Source: JL08 sp963765555 (GTDB taxonomy: Bacteria > Pseudomonadota > Alphaproteobacteria > Rhodobacterales > Rhodobacteraceae). Taken from it: a stretch of 64,000 nt of DNA. The notes under the pieces are model-generated. The model did not search any database and was not told the DNA's origin. It saw only the letters and a list, made by a program, of their open reading frames with translations. The stretch is from NCBI GenBank assembly GCA_963765555.1, contig CAVXWX010000012.1:1-64000 (forward strand), given 5' to 3'. The translations under genes and the position numbers were made by a program. This document shows, in pieces, positions 63,080 through 64,000 of the stretch; within the stretch, counting starts at the first letter, position 1, and each line of letters begins with the position of its first letter.

Positions 63080-64000
63080 CTAGCGCACCCAAACCTCTAC
63101 CCTGCGGTTCACCTGACGGCCCCAATCGCTGTCGTCGCAGGCCATTGGCAACGCTTCGCCAAACGCATCCACATCAAGTGTCACACGGTCCAGATTTGCA
63201 GTTTCCGCAGCGGCCACCACCGCGCGCCGCACCGCCTCGGCGCGCCGTTTTGCAATGGCCTGATTGGCCGCAGAAGGGCCGTCTCCGTCACTGAACCCCA
63301 CAAACAACAGCCGTCGCGCATCATATTGGCCAGCCTCCAATGCAGCGGCAAGTTGTTGCACATTCGATCGCGACTGCGCATCCAGACGCGCAGATCCGGC
63401 TTCAAACCGGAACGATGTCGTCAGGCGCATCATCGGTGCCAGAACCGAAACCATCTGGCGCAACTGATCCCCGGAATTGTCATCACCCATGATCAGGATC
63501 GCATTGGCCAACCTGTCGCCCTGTACATCAAGCCCGATTTCTTCGGGCGACTGATCCACAAAGCCGATGCGCCGAATAACAGTTTGCGCCGTCGGACCGC
63601 GCGTAAAGGCTAGGAATTCGCGCGCCAGTTTCGGCAGGCGTCGCGCGGGCTGGTACAGAAACATCGGCGATGTCAGCGGATAATCTTCGGTTTTGATTGA
63701 TCGTCTGTTGGCGCTGAGCGAGAACCCGCAACTTCCCGTGAGTGTCAAAACCTGACTGTTGCCGGTTTCCGCATAGCTGGCAATTCCCAGTGCGAAAGGG
63801 TCTGTCAGAACAGCCTCGGGGACAGACCGGCTTAGGACATGGCGTGTGATATTACCGCCAAGGGTCAGTTTTGCGGGCTTCATCAACCGGTCTTCGACAG
63901 CTTGATGCAAACCCGAACCGGCCGCAGGCAAATGCAGCGAAATTTGCGCATCCGGCCCGCCAAGGTCCGACCAGTTTGTGATTTGCCCCGCAAAGATTGC
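63080..64000 (-). CDS. PstS-like substrate-binding domain fused to OmpA domain (5' end outside window)
   Basis: The open frame runs from 63080 to the window end without a start. The upstream part contains IFAGQITNWSDLGGPDAQ, the hallmark of PstS-type phosphate-binding proteins. The C-terminal 120 residues form an OmpA-like peptidoglycan-binding domain (TTSFRFEAGSARLDAQSRSN, LLFVGFSDGDGPSAANQA-IAKRRAEAVR, WGRQVNRRVEVWV). This fusion is known in Roseobacter-group proteins, but its ligand is unclear. It probably sits in the periplasm bound to the wall. Convergent with radC. Confidence 0.85.
   Translation of the reverse strand, partial: AIFAGQITNWSDLGGPDAQISLHLPAAGSGLHQAVEDRLMKPAKLTLGGNITRHVLSRSVPEAVLTDPFALGIASYAETGNSQVLTLTGSCGFSLSANRRSIKTEDYPLTSPMFLYQPARRLPKLAREFLAFTRGPTAQTVIRRIGFVDQSPEEIGLDVQGDRLANAILIMGDDNSGDQLRQMVSVLAPMMRLTTSFRFEAGSARLDAQSRSNVQQLAAALEAGQYDARRLLFVGFSDGDGPSAANQAIAKRRAEAVRRAVVAAAETANLDRVTLDVDAFGEALPMACDDSDWGRQVNRRVEVWVR

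Noticed and set aside
1..64000. CRISPR arrays, rRNA genes, complete insertion sequences or complete tRNA genes
   Set aside because: None seen on either strand.

Overview
This 64 kb window is typical of a marine Roseobacter-group alphaproteobacterium (Rhodobacteraceae). The right half carries a conserved alphaproteobacterial backbone: rnd, kdsD, lptC-lptA-lptB, hpf, ptsN, galE, galU, kdsB, cysQ, alkB, dnaK-dnaJ and radC. The dnaK promoter fits the alphaproteobacterial RpoH consensus, and two sites match the CtrA box. Moderate GC content and the NodH-type sulfotransferase fit the same assignment.

Positions 1-30.79 kb look like the right-hand part of a genomic island. A tyrosine integrase (29.4-30.6 kb) lies beside a 47-bp 3' fragment of a tRNA-Lys gene (30741-30787), the usual scar of tRNA-targeted integration, and backbone-like genes start immediately to its right. 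No second copy of the fragment was found by eye to the left, so the island probably extends beyond the window. Its contents are almost entirely cell-envelope genes. They include two MscS-type channels (one frameshifted), an AI-2E-type permease, DUF883/YqjE-like stress membrane proteins, DedA, an L,D-transpeptidase with a translationally coupled SH3b protein, and a peptidoglycan-binding protein. There are also four related small lipoproteins (Cys-Val-Glu-[Asp/Ser]-x-Gly-Ser after the lipobox), two GlsB-like proteins, four SH3b domains in three proteins, and a repeated secreted domain of unknown function. Decay is visible: an IS6-family transposase stub, a reading frame with two nonsense codons, and frameshifted mscS and porin-like genes.

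The most unusual locus is a tight five-gene minus-strand operon at 19.7-24.5 kb. It encodes a DUF4956-like membrane protein, an SdiA-regulated/phytase-esterase-like beta-propeller, an exported Cys-phosphatase-like protein whose P-loop Arg is replaced, an exported protein with FAM20C-like secretory-kinase motifs, and an exported calcineurin-like phosphoesterase. I read this as a candidate extracytoplasmic phosphorylation/dephosphorylation cassette.

From 31.5 to 41.8 kb lies an exopolysaccharide locus with the gene set of PEP-CTERM/XrtA-associated EPS loci: outer-membrane barrel, Wza-like export protein, CpsD-like kinase, chain-length determinant, ExeA-like ATPase, sugar transferase and TPR lipoprotein. 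No exosortase, flippase or polymerase is visible here. The chain-length gene is split by a one-base frameshift, and a perfect CtrA box lies upstream of the sugar transferase.

From 42.2 to 47.0 kb come RNase D, the Kdo isomerase and LPS-transport genes, then hpf-ptsN. From 47.0 to 58.2 kb is a second surface-glycan locus on the minus strand: a double-headed sulfotransferase, four glycosyltransferases, galE, galU, kdsB and cysQ, ending with a lone KpsM-like ABC permease on the plus strand. CysQ can clear the PAP made by sulfotransfer, and KdsB/KdsD supply CMP-Kdo. The window ends with alkB, dnaK, dnaJ, radC and a truncated PstS-OmpA fusion protein.
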